From NCBI RefSeq assembly GCF_019704555.1, contig NZ_AP024745.1, forward strand, positions 5,030,501 through 5,094,500: DNA of 64,000 nt. The letters run 5' to 3'. Under the pieces are notes generated by a model, which saw only the letters and a program-made list of their open reading frames with translations, had not been told where the DNA came from and searched no databases. The stretch comes from Actinoplanes sp. L3-i22. GTDB lineage: Bacteria; Actinomycetota; Actinomycetes; Mycobacteriales; Micromonosporaceae. Position 1 is the stretch's first letter; each line of letters begins with the position of its first letter. A program made the translations under genes and the position numbers. Shown in pieces: positions 55,123 to 63,806 of the stretch.

Positions 55123-56253
55123 TCAGATGAGCCGGCTCTCGTCATCCTTGTCGTACGGGCGGATCTCGGCCAGCCGCCCCTCGCGCACCTTGGTCGGCCA
55201 GGCCGGCTCGGACAGCAGCGCCCGCCCGAGCGCGACCAGATCGAACTCACCCCGCTCGAACAGCTCCAGCAGCGGCGCGATGCTCAGCGTCGAGGCCGGC
55301 TCCTCGTGCTCCCCGCGGAAGGCCTGCGCCACGCCCACCGACCCGATCGCGACGACCGGCAGCCCGGTGACCTTCTTGGTCCAGCCCGCCAGGGTCAGCG
55401 CCGACTCCTCGAAGCCCGGCAGCCAGTACCGCCGCGTCGAGACGTGCAGCCCGGTGACGCCCGCCTCGACCAGCGGGGTCAGGATCTGCTCCAGCTCCCC
55501 GGGCGTCTCGGCGATCCGCGCGTCGAACGCGCCGCCCTTCCACTGGGAGAACCGGAACAGCACCGGGAAATCGGGCCCGACACTCGCCCGGACCGCGGCC
55601 ACCACCTCGGCACCCAGCCGGGCCCGGTTCGCCGCGCTCCCGCCGTGCCGGTCACCGCGCCCGTTCGTCCCCGACCAGAGGAACTGGTCCAGCAGGTAGC
55701 CGTGCGCCCCGTGCAGCTCCACCCCGTCGAACCCGGCCAGCTGCGCGTCCCGGGCCGCCCGCGCGAACGAGGCCACCACCGCGTCCAGCTCGGCGGTCGT
55801 CGCCGGCTCACCGACGACGCTGCCGTCGGCGCGCCGCCCGGACGGACTCAGCACCGGCGCGTCCGGATGCGGCGGCGCACCCGCGGCCCGGGTCGCGCCC
55901 AGATGCCACAGCTGCGGCACGATCTTCCCGCCGGCCGCGTGGACGGCCTGGGTGACGCCGCGCCAGCCGGCCAGCGCGTCGTCACCGTAGAACCGCGGCA
56001 CCCGATCACTGGACCCGGCCGACGGATGGTCGACGTAGGTGCCCTCGGTGACGATCAGCCCGACGTGCGGGGCCCGCCGCGCGTAGTAGGCCGCGACGTC
56101 CGCGCCGGGAACCCCACCGGGCGAGAACTGCCGGGTCATCGGCGCCATCACAAACCGATTGACCAATTCAAGATCACCCATTGCGTACGGGGTGAACAAC
56201 GGCGCCGCATCGACGGCCGCCGAAGCGCCGCCCGTGGTCGATTCGAGAGTCAC
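55123..56253 (-). CDS. NADH:flavin oxidoreductase, old yellow enzyme family
   Basis: A 376-residue FMN TIM-barrel enzyme that reduces activated alkenes. Signature: NRFVMAPMTRQFSPGGVPG at the start, IVPQLWHLG, FDGVELHGAHGYLLDQFLWSGTNGRGD, AVIGSVG region, and LVALGRALLSEPAWPTKV at the end. Catalytic Tyr/His are in HGAHGYL. GTG start at 56253, length typical for the family. It does not carry a Fe-S domain. The target compound is unknown. Confidence 0.93.
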   Translation of the reverse strand: MTLESTTGGASAAVDAAPLFTPYAMGDLELVNRFVMAPMTRQFSPGGVPGADVAAYYARRAPHVGLIVTEGTYVDHPSAGSSDRVPRFYGDDALAGWRGVTQAVHAAGGKIVPQLWHLGATRAAGAPPHPDAPVLSPSGRRADGSVVGEPATTAELDAVVASFARAARDAQLAGFDGVELHGAHGYLLDQFLWSGTNGRGDRHGGSAANRARLGAEVVAAVRASVGPDFPVLFRFSQWKGGAFDARIAETPGELEQILTPLVEAGVTGLHVSTRRYWLPGFEESALTLAGWTKKVTGLPVVAIGSVGVAQAFRGEHEEPASTLSIAPLLELFERGEFDLVALGRALLSEPAWPTKVREGRLAEIRPYDKDDESRLI

Positions 56254-56333
56254 AACACGATCAAATCAGCGGCACCCACCCTTAATCCGGCAGCCGCAAA
56301 GGTGTGGCCCGTCTCATACGCCTGGGCACGCGC

Positions 56334-56762
56334 CTATCCGTGTTCCGGTGGATAGCCGATCTCGGCGAGGTCTTCGGCCAGATCGACGAGCCGGACGTCC
56401 GGATTCAGGCGTTGCACCAGCTCGTCGGTGAGCGGACCCAGTGCGAAGATCGCAGCGACGGCGTCGCCGTGGACCGCGGTCTCGTAGTAGTCCTCCGCGA
56501 AGCGCTGGTAGGCCGTCCCTGTTCCGTCGAGCAGGGTCTCGAACAGCCAGTCGGCTCCGTCGGGATCATCGCCGTCGGGCAGCTCGACATCGCCCGCGTG
56601 CCAGCGGTCGTCACCGTGCTGGCGCCACAGGCAGACCGTGGCCTCCAAGACGCCGCTTCGGTGGCTGAAGGCGGGTTCGTCAAGGCTGCCGGCGAACACG
56701 TCCGGGCGGATCCGTCTGAATGGCGCCGGCATAGTCGGGGCTGCGATCCGGTACCAGCTCAC
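56334..56762 (-). CDS. Hypothetical acidic protein
   Basis: A 142-residue, acidic, soluble protein of unknown function with WRQHGDDRWHAGDVELPDGDDPDGADWLFETLLDG and a terminal LVDLAEDLAEIGYPPEHG. No RBS is obvious at GTG 56762, and ATG 56732 is possible, so the start is uncertain. It is divergent from the DUF1023 gene. It might be an immunity-like or partner protein of that large gene, but there is no direct evidence. Confidence 0.55.
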   Translation of the reverse strand: MSWYRIAAPTMPAPFRRIRPDVFAGSLDEPAFSHRSGVLEATVCLWRQHGDDRWHAGDVELPDGDDPDGADWLFETLLDGTGTAYQRFAEDYYETAVHGDAVAAIFALGPLTDELVQRLNPDVRLVDLAEDLAEIGYPPEHG

Positions 56763-56843
56763 CGATCAGGAGTCAGCCGATTCGATCACGGCTACCGCCC
56801 CGGCGCAGCGGCCGTATCACGGGCCGCACATGGGTGCCGTCGG

Positions 56844-58487
56844 ATGAGCGACATCACCCTGCGGCTTCTGGCTGACACGAACGCGAGCAGCTTCGCGCAG
56901 GCCTCCGATGCATGGGACCGGGTGGCCGCGGGCCTCGACTCCAGCCTGGGCAAGTTCATCACCGCGTCGCAATACCTTTCGGCGGTCTGGCCGACCGGCG
57001 ACGCCACCCAGGAGAAGGTTGACGCGCTCCGGGCGGAGCTGAGCAGCACCCACGACCCATGCCAGAAGATCAGCCGGGCGTTGCGCACGCACGGCGACAC
57101 GATCCTGAGCCTGCAGTCCATGCTCGGCGACATTCAGCGCGAGTGCGCGGCGGAAAACCTGGTGATCGACCTGGCCACCGGGACCGTCTCCGCGCGCAGC
57201 ATCCCGGACAGCGCGCAGGCCGCGCGTATCCCCGCGCTGGTGCAGGACTACACCCGGCAGTTGGGTGAGCTGCTGACCAGGGCGAAAGGCTTGGACCTTG
57301 AGACCGTGCAGGCGCTCGGCCAGATTCCACCGACGCCGGGCTCGGGCAGGACCGGACCGAGGATCACCGCGAACGACTTCGCCGCGCTCACGGGCAAGAC
57401 TCCGGCGCAGGTGCACGACTGGTGGGAAAGCCTTACCCGAGATCAGCAGGATCAGGCCATCCGCGACTTCCCGCGGGAGGTCGGCTGGATGGACGGCGTG
57501 CCCGCCGGCGACCGGGACAGGGCCAACCGGATCGGACTGGCGCAGGAGAAGCAGTTCCTGCAGGACCGGCTCGAGATCGACGACGGGTCGATCGACCAGA
57601 ACGAGGTTCTCGATCAGCTGTATCGCGTGGAGGCGATCGAGCGGGGCCTGGAGATGATGGGCCCGCGCGGAATGCTTCTCGGATTCGACACCACCTCGTA
57701 TGCCGGAGACGGCAAGGTGATCATGGCAATGGGCAACCCGGACACGGCCCGGCACACCGGCGTCTGGGTTCCCGGCCTGAGCACGACACTCGAAGCCAGC
57801 ATGGACGAGAACATCGGCCGGATCATGGCGATGAACAGCAGGGCCGACGCTTTGACTCCGTGGCGAGCAGGCGATGTCTCCACCGTCTACTGGCTCGGCT
57901 ACGACGCGCCGGACCTGAACAACACGTCCGTCGCCTTCAACGACCGCTCGCTGGCCGGCCGGGATCCGTACCTGAGCTATATGCAGAGCTTGCGCGTCAC
58001 TCACGAAAGCGACGTCGGGCATCTGGTCGCCATCGGCCACTCGTACGGGACGACCGTCATCGGCGAGGCCGCGAAGAGCGGCCAGCTCCCGGTCGACGAC
58101 ATCGTGACGGCCGGGAGCCCGGGCATGCACGTGAACTCGGCAAGCGACCTGATGGCCGATCCGCGGCATGTGTGGGCCGGCGCTTCCACCGGCGACCCGG
58201 TTGCCAGGGCGTCGGCGGCCGAGCCGTGGGACACCCTTGGTGCCGCGGTGGTGAACCCGATCGCACCCCTCGCCGTGCCGTTCGTCGAGGTCGCCGCCGA
58301 CGATCTGCATGGCGTGGCGCCGACCGACCCCGGCTTCGGCGGCAACAACTGGACGGCCGACACCAATGGTCACACCCACTATTGGGATCCCGACAGCGAG
58401 AGCCTGAACAATCAGTCCCGGGTTCTGGCCGGTGCCTACGACCAGACCACGCTCAACAGCGGAGAAAGACCGGAGAACTGGCGATGA
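56844..58487 (+). CDS. DUF1023 alpha/beta hydrolase, WXG100-like N-terminus
   Basis: A 547-residue protein. The first ~150 residues are a helical region with WPTGDATQEKVDALR, reminiscent of WXG100/ESX secretion modules (inference). The C-terminal half is a DUF1023 hydrolase: TTSYAGDGKVIMAMGNPDTARHTGVWVPGL, nucleophile elbow AIGHSYGTTVIGEA, and TAGSPGMHV. Such proteins are typical of actinobacteria and often exported. ATG 56844 has only a weak GGGTG upstream. It overlaps the following lipoprotein by 4 nt. Confidence 0.85.
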   Translation: MSDITLRLLADTNASSFAQASDAWDRVAAGLDSSLGKFITASQYLSAVWPTGDATQEKVDALRAELSSTHDPCQKISRALRTHGDTILSLQSMLGDIQRECAAENLVIDLATGTVSARSIPDSAQAARIPALVQDYTRQLGELLTRAKGLDLETVQALGQIPPTPGSGRTGPRITANDFAALTGKTPAQVHDWWESLTRDQQDQAIRDFPREVGWMDGVPAGDRDRANRIGLAQEKQFLQDRLEIDDGSIDQNEVLDQLYRVEAIERGLEMMGPRGMLLGFDTTSYAGDGKVIMAMGNPDTARHTGVWVPGLSTTLEASMDENIGRIMAMNSRADALTPWRAGDVSTVYWLGYDAPDLNNTSVAFNDRSLAGRDPYLSYMQSLRVTHESDVGHLVAIGHSYGTTVIGEAAKSGQLPVDDIVTAGSPGMHVNSASDLMADPRHVWAGASTGDPVARASAAEPWDTLGAAVVNPIAPLAVPFVEVAADDLHGVAPTDPGFGGNNWTADTNGHTHYWDPDSESLNNQSRVLAGAYDQTTLNSGERPENWR

Positions 58488-58957
58488 CCCGACCGACGAC
58501 GAGCCGGATGGCGGCGGTGTGGATGGCCGCCGCGGCCTTGACCTTGGCCGCTTGCCTGGGCGGCGACGTGGAGACCAAGTCCGAGAAGGACGTGAACACC
58601 GAGGTGCAGCAGCACGCCGACGGTGTCGCCGCGGTCGCCCACCAGGCGTTGCAGAACCCGAGCCTGCTCTCGCGGGGATGCACCGGCCGGGCCGGCGAGA
58701 TCAGCAAGTCGGTCTTCACCGTCCAGGGCGTCTACAACCTGCCGGCGCCCACCAGCGAAACGCACCTGGAGTTGATCTCCCGGGTCCGTGCGGACTGGAC
58801 GAGCAAAGGCTACGAGATCACCGACGACCGCACCGTCGACACGGATCGAGGCGTCCTGGCCGCCAAGACCCCGGACGGCTACAAGCTCGACATCGAGACC
58901 GGCGAACCCAGCGGATTCGCCGTCTTCGTCGACTCGCCCTGCTTCGAGCGCCCCTGA
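58484..58957 (+). CDS. Small lipoprotein, partner of the DUF1023 hydrolase
   Basis: A 157-residue lipoprotein with lipobox LAAC at about residues 21-24 after a hydrophobic signal. The mature part has TSETHLELISRVRADWTSKGYEITDD, and two cysteines (SRGCTGRAG, DSPCFERP) likely form a disulfide. ATGA overlap with the hydrolase gene shows tight coupling. It may be an inhibitor or chaperone for the hydrolase at the membrane (inference). Confidence 0.8.
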   Translation: MTRPTTSRMAAVWMAAAALTLAACLGGDVETKSEKDVNTEVQQHADGVAAVAHQALQNPSLLSRGCTGRAGEISKSVFTVQGVYNLPAPTSETHLELISRVRADWTSKGYEITDDRTVDTDRGVLAAKTPDGYKLDIETGEPSGFAVFVDSPCFERP

Positions 58958-58978
58958 CCGCCGCGGCGGCACTGGCCA

Positions 58979-59749
58979 TCAGATCGAGCGGAGTGCGACC
59001 GGGAAATCGAAGTAGGTGTCCGGGTACGGCTCCCCGGCCAGCGTGTAGTGCCACCACTCCAGGTCGTAGTTGGTGAACCCGGCATCGGTCATGATCCGCT
59101 TGAGCAGCAGCCGGTTGTCCAGCGGCCGCCCCGTGACCCGCGGATCCAGAGTGTTCGCGAGCGTGTCGAAGCAGTCATACCCCGTACCCATGTCAATGGT
59201 GTTGTCCGGAAAACGCTCGGACACCGGCGCCTTGCAGGACACCAGCGGCTTTCCCGGGCGATAGGCCGGCTGCGCCCGAGGCGGCAGTTTCACCAGCGTC
59301 AGGTCGAGCGTGCTGCCCCGGCTGTGCCCGGACTTCGCCGCGATGTAGCCCTGCTCGAACAGCACCGATTTGTCCAGATCTGGATAGAACTCGGCCTTCA
59401 TCGCCGTGTCCCCGAGATCCTCGGCCCACGCGACGAAATCGTCGACCGCACGTTGCGGCCGGTAACAGTCGTAAACCTTGAGCGAATAGCCCCGACGCAC
59501 CGCCGCCCGCTGCGCCACACTCAACGCCGTCGCCGCCTCGGTCGTCAGGATGCAGAGCGGCTCCCGGTATCCGTCGATCGGCCGCCCGATGAAGTTGTGC
59601 CTGCTCGCATACCGGATGTCGGACAGGATCGAGGGGTCGGCCCGCGAGATCGCCACAAAGCCGGGCACCCGCGCCGCGGCCGGCGCCGGCGCCACGAACG
59701 CCATCGACAGAGCCGCGACACCGGCCAGCAGGCGTGCCAAAGCCATCAT
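58979..59749 (-). CDS. Secreted D-alanyl-D-alanine dipeptidase, VanX-like (M15D)
   Basis: A 256-residue exported zinc peptidase. Signal peptide about 1-26 (cleavage after APAAA). Zinc motif SGHSRGSTLDLTL (His and Asp ligands) and EWWHYTLAGEPYPDTYFDF (Glu catalytic base, His ligand). VYDCYRPQRAVDDF and KVYDC are also typical of VanX/DdpX enzymes. Cys residues occur in GYDCFDT and LVSCKAP. Role may be in wall turnover rather than vancomycin resistance, since no VanHA or VanRS lies nearby. Start ATG 59749 (ATG 59746 adjacent). Confidence 0.92.
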   Translation of the reverse strand: MMALARLLAGVAALSMAFVAPAPAAARVPGFVAISRADPSILSDIRYASRHNFIGRPIDGYREPLCILTTEAATALSVAQRAAVRRGYSLKVYDCYRPQRAVDDFVAWAEDLGDTAMKAEFYPDLDKSVLFEQGYIAAKSGHSRGSTLDLTLVKLPPRAQPAYRPGKPLVSCKAPVSERFPDNTIDMGTGYDCFDTLANTLDPRVTGRPLDNRLLLKRIMTDAGFTNYDLEWWHYTLAGEPYPDTYFDFPVALRSI

Positions 59750-59900
59750 GAAAGATTTATATCCCTCTATTGTTTCGCCCGCTCGCCCACACCCAAGATC
59801 AAGATCAAATTCCGTCTCCCGTACGTCGTGAGCAGCCCACCGCGTTCTAAACTGCCGTGCCCGCCACCAAGCGCAACGAGACCGCAGCAGAGGAGCAACG

Positions 59901-60386
59901 ATGAGCGACATCGCCGACCGCCTCACCGAACTCGGCCTGACCCTCCCGCCCCCGCTCGTCCCGCCGCCCGGGGTGCGTCTGCCGTTCCGCTCCGTGCACG
60001 TCGTCGGCGACCTCGCCTACATCGCCGGGCACGGCCCGCAGACCGCCGACGGCAGCCTGTCCCCGCTGCGCGGCAAGGTCGGCGCCCAGCTCACCCCGGA
60101 GCAGGGCTACCAGGCAGCCCGGCTGACCGGCCTGTCGATCCTGTCCAGCCTGGCCCGCGAACTCGGCGACCTGGACCGCATCGCCGCCTGGGGCCGCGTC
60201 TTCGGCATGGTCAACGCCGCCCCCGGCTTCGACCGCCTGCCCGAGGTCATCAACGGCTTCTCCGACCTGGTGCTCGACGTGTTCGGCCCGGAGACCGGCG
60301 CACACACCCGCAGCGCGGTCGGCCTGGCCGAGCTGCCGTTCGGCCTCCCGGTGGAGATCGAGGGCCAGGTCCACCTGCGCCGCTGA
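59901..60386 (+). CDS. RidA (YjgF/YER057c) family protein
   Basis: A 161-residue protein of the RidA superfamily, whose members hydrolyse reactive enamines/imines. Visible: VVGDLAYIAGHGPQTADGSLSPLRGKVG, EQGYQAARLTGLSILSSLARELGDLDRIAAWGRVFGMVNAAPGF and AVGLAELPFGLPVEIEG. The Arg of the classical active site lies in AGLAEL-type context but is not clear here, so it belongs to an RidA subgroup. AGAGGAG is 6 nt before the ATG. Confidence 0.88.
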   Translation: MSDIADRLTELGLTLPPPLVPPPGVRLPFRSVHVVGDLAYIAGHGPQTADGSLSPLRGKVGAQLTPEQGYQAARLTGLSILSSLARELGDLDRIAAWGRVFGMVNAAPGFDRLPEVINGFSDLVLDVFGPETGAHTRSAVGLAELPFGLPVEIEGQVHLRR

Positions 60387-60440
60387 CCGCCCACGGGCCG
60401 GCGCGACGGGCGTCCATCATGGAGTTGATCCGGTTACGCT

Positions 60441-61337
60441 GTGGGCGTCATGGGCTTTTTCAGCGATCTGATCCGTGCCTGGGGTGTCTGGCTCGACGGC
60501 CAGTCGACCAGCGCGCTCACGCTCGCCGGGTGGCCGATGCTGCTGTGGGCCCGGGGCGGCAAGCTGCTGCAGTTCGCGGGCGGGCTCATCGTGCTGCTCG
60601 ACCTCGCGGACGCGGACAAGTTGCGCGACCGGGGTGAGGCCGCCAAGGAGCGCTGGCGTGAGTTGCGGCGCTCGGTCAGCCGGATCCGGAAGTACCGGGA
60701 CTCCGTGGAGGTGGCCGACCGGCTCTTCGACCGGCTCACCGTGCGGGTCGGGCGGCACGGCAAGGCGAAGTTCCGCTATCTCCGGGAGGTTCGCAGCCCC
60801 ATGGAGCTGGAGCGGGCGTTCGATCTGGGGGAGTGCCAGAAACTCTTTGACGAGATCGTCGCCAAGGTGCCGACGGCGCATTCGCACGATGCGGAGATCC
60901 ACGGTCCGGAGAAGCGCCTGTGCGGAGATCAGATCTTGTTCATCCAGCGGGAGATCAACCGGTTCCTGCAGTATTGGATGCAGCCCGACCAGTTGCGGGG
61001 CCGGGCCGAGACGGGCGGGCCACGACTGATCGCGGAGCTGTCGGGCACCGTCGCCTTCTTCATCATCGTCATCCCGCTGGCCATCTGGTACACCGGCGAT
61101 TCGGATCGGGTGCGTGCCACCCTGATCGCCGCCGTCACGTTCGCCGTGGCATGGCGGGTGTTCCGCCGCTTCGACTGGCTGGCGACGCTCGGACTGGCGG
61201 TGACCGCCGGCATCCCGATCGCGGCGCACCGGATGGTCGGCTTCCTGTTCGCCCGCAAACGGCCCGGCCACCATCTGCGGTGGCTCGCCTTCATCGTCTT
61301 CGTCGTCGGTTTCCACTTCGACCTGCTGGCATCCTGA
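60441..61337 (+). CDS. Membrane protein of unknown function
   Basis: A 298-residue protein. Hydrophobic N-terminal segment (LTLAGWPMLLWARGGKLLQFAGGLIVLLDLA), a long charged cytoplasmic helical region (residues about 50-180), then four TM helices at the C-terminus (GTVAFFIIVIPLAIWYT, LRWLAFIVFVVGFHFDLLA). GTG 60441 or ATG 60450 may start it. No family is recognised. Downstream gene begins 5 nt away, so an operon is likely. Confidence 0.75.
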   Translation: MGVMGFFSDLIRAWGVWLDGQSTSALTLAGWPMLLWARGGKLLQFAGGLIVLLDLADADKLRDRGEAAKERWRELRRSVSRIRKYRDSVEVADRLFDRLTVRVGRHGKAKFRYLREVRSPMELERAFDLGECQKLFDEIVAKVPTAHSHDAEIHGPEKRLCGDQILFIQREINRFLQYWMQPDQLRGRAETGGPRLIAELSGTVAFFIIVIPLAIWYTGDSDRVRATLIAAVTFAVAWRVFRRFDWLATLGLAVTAGIPIAAHRMVGFLFARKRPGHHLRWLAFIVFVVGFHFDLLAS

Positions 61338-61341
61338 TCGC

Positions 61342-61965
61342 ATGGCACAGCCGCCGGCTCGGAACCGGGTCGCGCCGACCGGTCTGATCGTCGCCAGCGC
61401 CGGCCGCGGCGCCTGGATGGGCAACCGCGGCCGCCTCCACGAGGGCCGCGGCACCCGTGACGTGGTCCGCAACCATCAGGTCAAGGCGTGGATCACCTGC
61501 GCCCTGACCTACCGGGACTGCCGGCTGCCGCAGTGGGAGCCGCGGCACTACACCCAGCTGTTCTTCCTCGACGAGGCGGTCGCCCTCGCCGCCGGTCACC
61601 GGCCCTGCGCCAGGTGCCGCCGCGGCGCGTACAACGCCTACCGCGACGCCTGGGCGCTGGCCACCGGCGAGCAGCGGCCGCGCGCGTACCAGATGGATGC
61701 CCGACTGCACGCGGAACGCATCGGCCGTGGCCGGCGGCACCCGCACCCCTGGCGTGAGCTGCCCGACGGCGTCTTCGTCGACACCGGCCGCGGCCCCGCC
61801 GTCCTCACCGGCGACCACCTCACCGTGTGGGACGAGGCCACCAACACCTACCACCAGCGGCTGTCCCGCCCGCCCGCCGGCACCGCCCAGGTCATCACCC
61901 CACCCAGCACCGTGAGCGTCCTGACCGTCGGCTACCCGGTGCAGATCGGGCCGCCGCCCGGTTGA
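61342..61965 (+). CDS. Conserved protein with Cys-rich Ada-like motif
   Basis: A 207-residue soluble protein. The central GHRPCARCRRGAYNAYRDAW resembles the zinc-site pattern in Ada/DNA repair proteins, but only two Cys are close together. The protein also has RNHQVKAWITCALTYRDCRLPQWEPRHYTQLFFLDEAVALAAGHRPC. The pattern is repeated in small actinobacterial proteins of unknown function. It starts 5 nt after the membrane gene. Confidence 0.7.
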   Translation: MAQPPARNRVAPTGLIVASAGRGAWMGNRGRLHEGRGTRDVVRNHQVKAWITCALTYRDCRLPQWEPRHYTQLFFLDEAVALAAGHRPCARCRRGAYNAYRDAWALATGEQRPRAYQMDARLHAERIGRGRRHPHPWRELPDGVFVDTGRGPAVLTGDHLTVWDEATNTYHQRLSRPPAGTAQVITPPSTVSVLTVGYPVQIGPPPG

Positions 61966-62038
61966 GCGCCGGTCTCAGCCGGTGGCCCCGGGTGCCGATG
62001 AAAGGGCAGCTATCGCCGCAGGTCACGAGGGGACGTTC

Positions 62039-63220
62039 ATGCCGCAACGCACCGAAACGGCCGAGCAGGTCGCCGACCTGCTCCGGACCGCCCGGCAGTC
62101 GCTCGGGATGGGCCTGGCCTTCCTGAGCCGGATGGACGGGACGGTGCAGACCCTCGAGGTGGTCGACTCGGAGCTGCCGTTGCCGGACGGCACGACCCGG
62201 CCGCAGGCGACCTCGTTCTGTCAGGTGATCATGGATGGCGAGCTACCGCCGGTGATCCCGGACGTCACCGGCTTCCCGGCGGCGATGCGGCTGCCCGGCG
62301 CCCAGCTGGGCATCCGCAGCTACATCTCGGTGCCGGTGGAGCTCAGCGACGGCAGCGTCTACGGGACGTTCTGCAGCGCCGGTTTCCAGGCCGACCCGCA
62401 GCTCGCCGACCGCGACCGGGTGCTCATGCAGGTGCTGGCGCACGCCGCCGCGCTGATCATCGAACCGGACGTCCGGCGGCGGCGCCGCAACGCCGGGATC
62501 GAGCAGCGGCTGCGTCCGCTGATGGACTCCGGCCCGGTCGTGTTGCTGCAGCCGATCATCGACCTGGCCACCGGGCGCCGGGTCGGCGCCGAGGCGCTCA
62601 GCCGGTTCCCGCGGGAGTGGAATCAGCCGCCGGACGAGGTGTTCGCCGACGCCGGCCTGATCGGCGAGCGGGAGAGTCTCGAACTGGCGGCACTGCGCCG
62701 GGCCGCGGACCATCTCCCGGACGTCTCCGGTTACGTCGCGATGAACATCTCCCCGGCGACGCTGTTCACGCCGGCCGGCGTGCAGCTGCTCAGCGCTCTG
62801 CCGCTGCCCCGGATCGTGCTCGAACTCTCCGAACACGACCCGATCCACGACTACGACCACCTGACCGCGGTCCTGGCGCCGCTGCGGGCCCGGGGGATGC
62901 GCCTGGCCATCGACGACGTCGGCGCGGGCTTCTCCTCGCTGCGGCACATCGTCGCCACCGCCCCCGACGTGATCAAGCTGGACCGCAGCATCGTCGCCGG
63001 CGTGGCCGGCGACCGCGTGCTGTCGGTGGTGGTGCACGCCCTGGTCGAGCTCGCCGACGCGGTCGGCGCCACGGTGGTCGCCGAGGGGATCGAGGTCGCG
63101 CCGGACGCGGCCGCGCTGGCCGGCCTGGGCGTGGGCCTGGGCCAGGGCTGGCACTTCGACCGCGCCACCACGGCCGACCAGCTGCGCGACGACTACCAGC
63201 TCACGACAACCGCCGTCTAG
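62039..63220 (+). CDS. GAF-EAL cyclic-di-GMP phosphodiesterase
   Basis: A 393-residue cytoplasmic protein. GAF domain about residues 10-160 (ISVPVELSDGSVYGTFCSAGF), then EAL domain about 165-385. Catalytic EAL motif AEALSRF, metal ligands IDDVGAGFSSL, KLDRSIV and VAEGIE are all intact, so it should hydrolyse c-di-GMP. ATG 62039 has GAGGGGA upstream. In actinobacteria c-di-GMP regulates development and stress; here no cyclase is adjacent. A strong inverted repeat follows. Confidence 0.92.
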   Translation: MPQRTETAEQVADLLRTARQSLGMGLAFLSRMDGTVQTLEVVDSELPLPDGTTRPQATSFCQVIMDGELPPVIPDVTGFPAAMRLPGAQLGIRSYISVPVELSDGSVYGTFCSAGFQADPQLADRDRVLMQVLAHAAALIIEPDVRRRRRNAGIEQRLRPLMDSGPVVLLQPIIDLATGRRVGAEALSRFPREWNQPPDEVFADAGLIGERESLELAALRRAADHLPDVSGYVAMNISPATLFTPAGVQLLSALPLPRIVLELSEHDPIHDYDHLTAVLAPLRARGMRLAIDDVGAGFSSLRHIVATAPDVIKLDRSIVAGVAGDRVLSVVVHALVELADAVGATVVAEGIEVAPDAAALAGLGVGLGQGWHFDRATTADQLRDDYQLTTTAV

Positions 63221-63229
63221 TACGTAGGC

Positions 63230-63275
63230 CGGTTACGCCGTCCGCTCCATCTCGACGGAGCGGACGGCGTAACCG
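63230..63275. terminator. Perfect long hairpin between convergent genes
   Basis: A 19-bp perfect inverted repeat with an 8-nt loop, located 9 nt after the GAF-EAL stop and 81 nt before the end of the secreted protein gene. Probable bidirectional terminator. Confidence 0.8.
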
Positions 63276-63356
63276 TCTCCGATCGCGGGTCGGCGTGGCC
63301 CGTCGCCCCAGTCGGCCGCCGTCGCCGGCAGCCGGCCCCGAACTGGGATCGACGGC

Positions 63357-63806
63357 TCAGACTCGCGGACCGCAGGCGCCGTTGACCACGCGGAAGAGAT
63401 GAATCTGCCAGTCGTAGTTCCACCAACTGCTGTTGTAGTCACCGGCGCCGGGATAGGTGACGGGCCCCACGCCGGCGACGGCGATGTCCCAGGCGGCGGT
63501 GGTACTTCCGGCCGTCTTCCGGTAGGCGGTGAAGCAGTACCCGGAGCCGACGTAGAACTTCGATGCGTGGTCCCAGCCCCACTGGTCTTTCGTTTTCGAA
63601 TATGCCGACAGGACGCCGTCGTAGGTTCCGGAGTGATAGTCGTGCCACACGCCGATACCGACCGAGCTGTTGTTGAAGATGTAGTTGTTGGGCACGGCGG
63701 CGTGCGCCGCGCTCGGCGTGATGGCAACGGCAGCCAGGACCGCTACCAGCAGTGCCAGTAAGCGGCGAGGGAACGATTCCAGGAGGAGTATGCGTTTGCG
63801 ATTCAT
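63357..63806 (-). CDS. Secreted small protein of unknown function
   Basis: A 149-residue protein with a Sec signal peptide (about 1-36, ending SAAHA). Mature part of about 113 residues is aromatic-rich and beta-rich: VWHDYHSGTYDGVLS, WGWDHASKFYVGSGYCFTAYRKTAGS, DYNSSWWNYDWQIHLFRVV. Two cysteines (SGYCFTA, NGACGPRV) could form a disulfide. It resembles small secreted actinobacterial proteins with no known role. GGGAT-type RBS is weak. Confidence 0.75.
   Translation of the reverse strand: MNRKRILLLESFPRRLLALLVAVLAAVAITPSAAHAAVPNNYIFNNSSVGIGVWHDYHSGTYDGVLSAYSKTKDQWGWDHASKFYVGSGYCFTAYRKTAGSTTAAWDIAVAGVGPVTYPGAGDYNSSWWNYDWQIHLFRVVNGACGPRV

Noticed and set aside
59068..59260. VanX-like gene as part of a vancomycin resistance cluster
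   Set aside because: No VanH, VanA or VanRS genes are nearby, so wall turnover is more likely.
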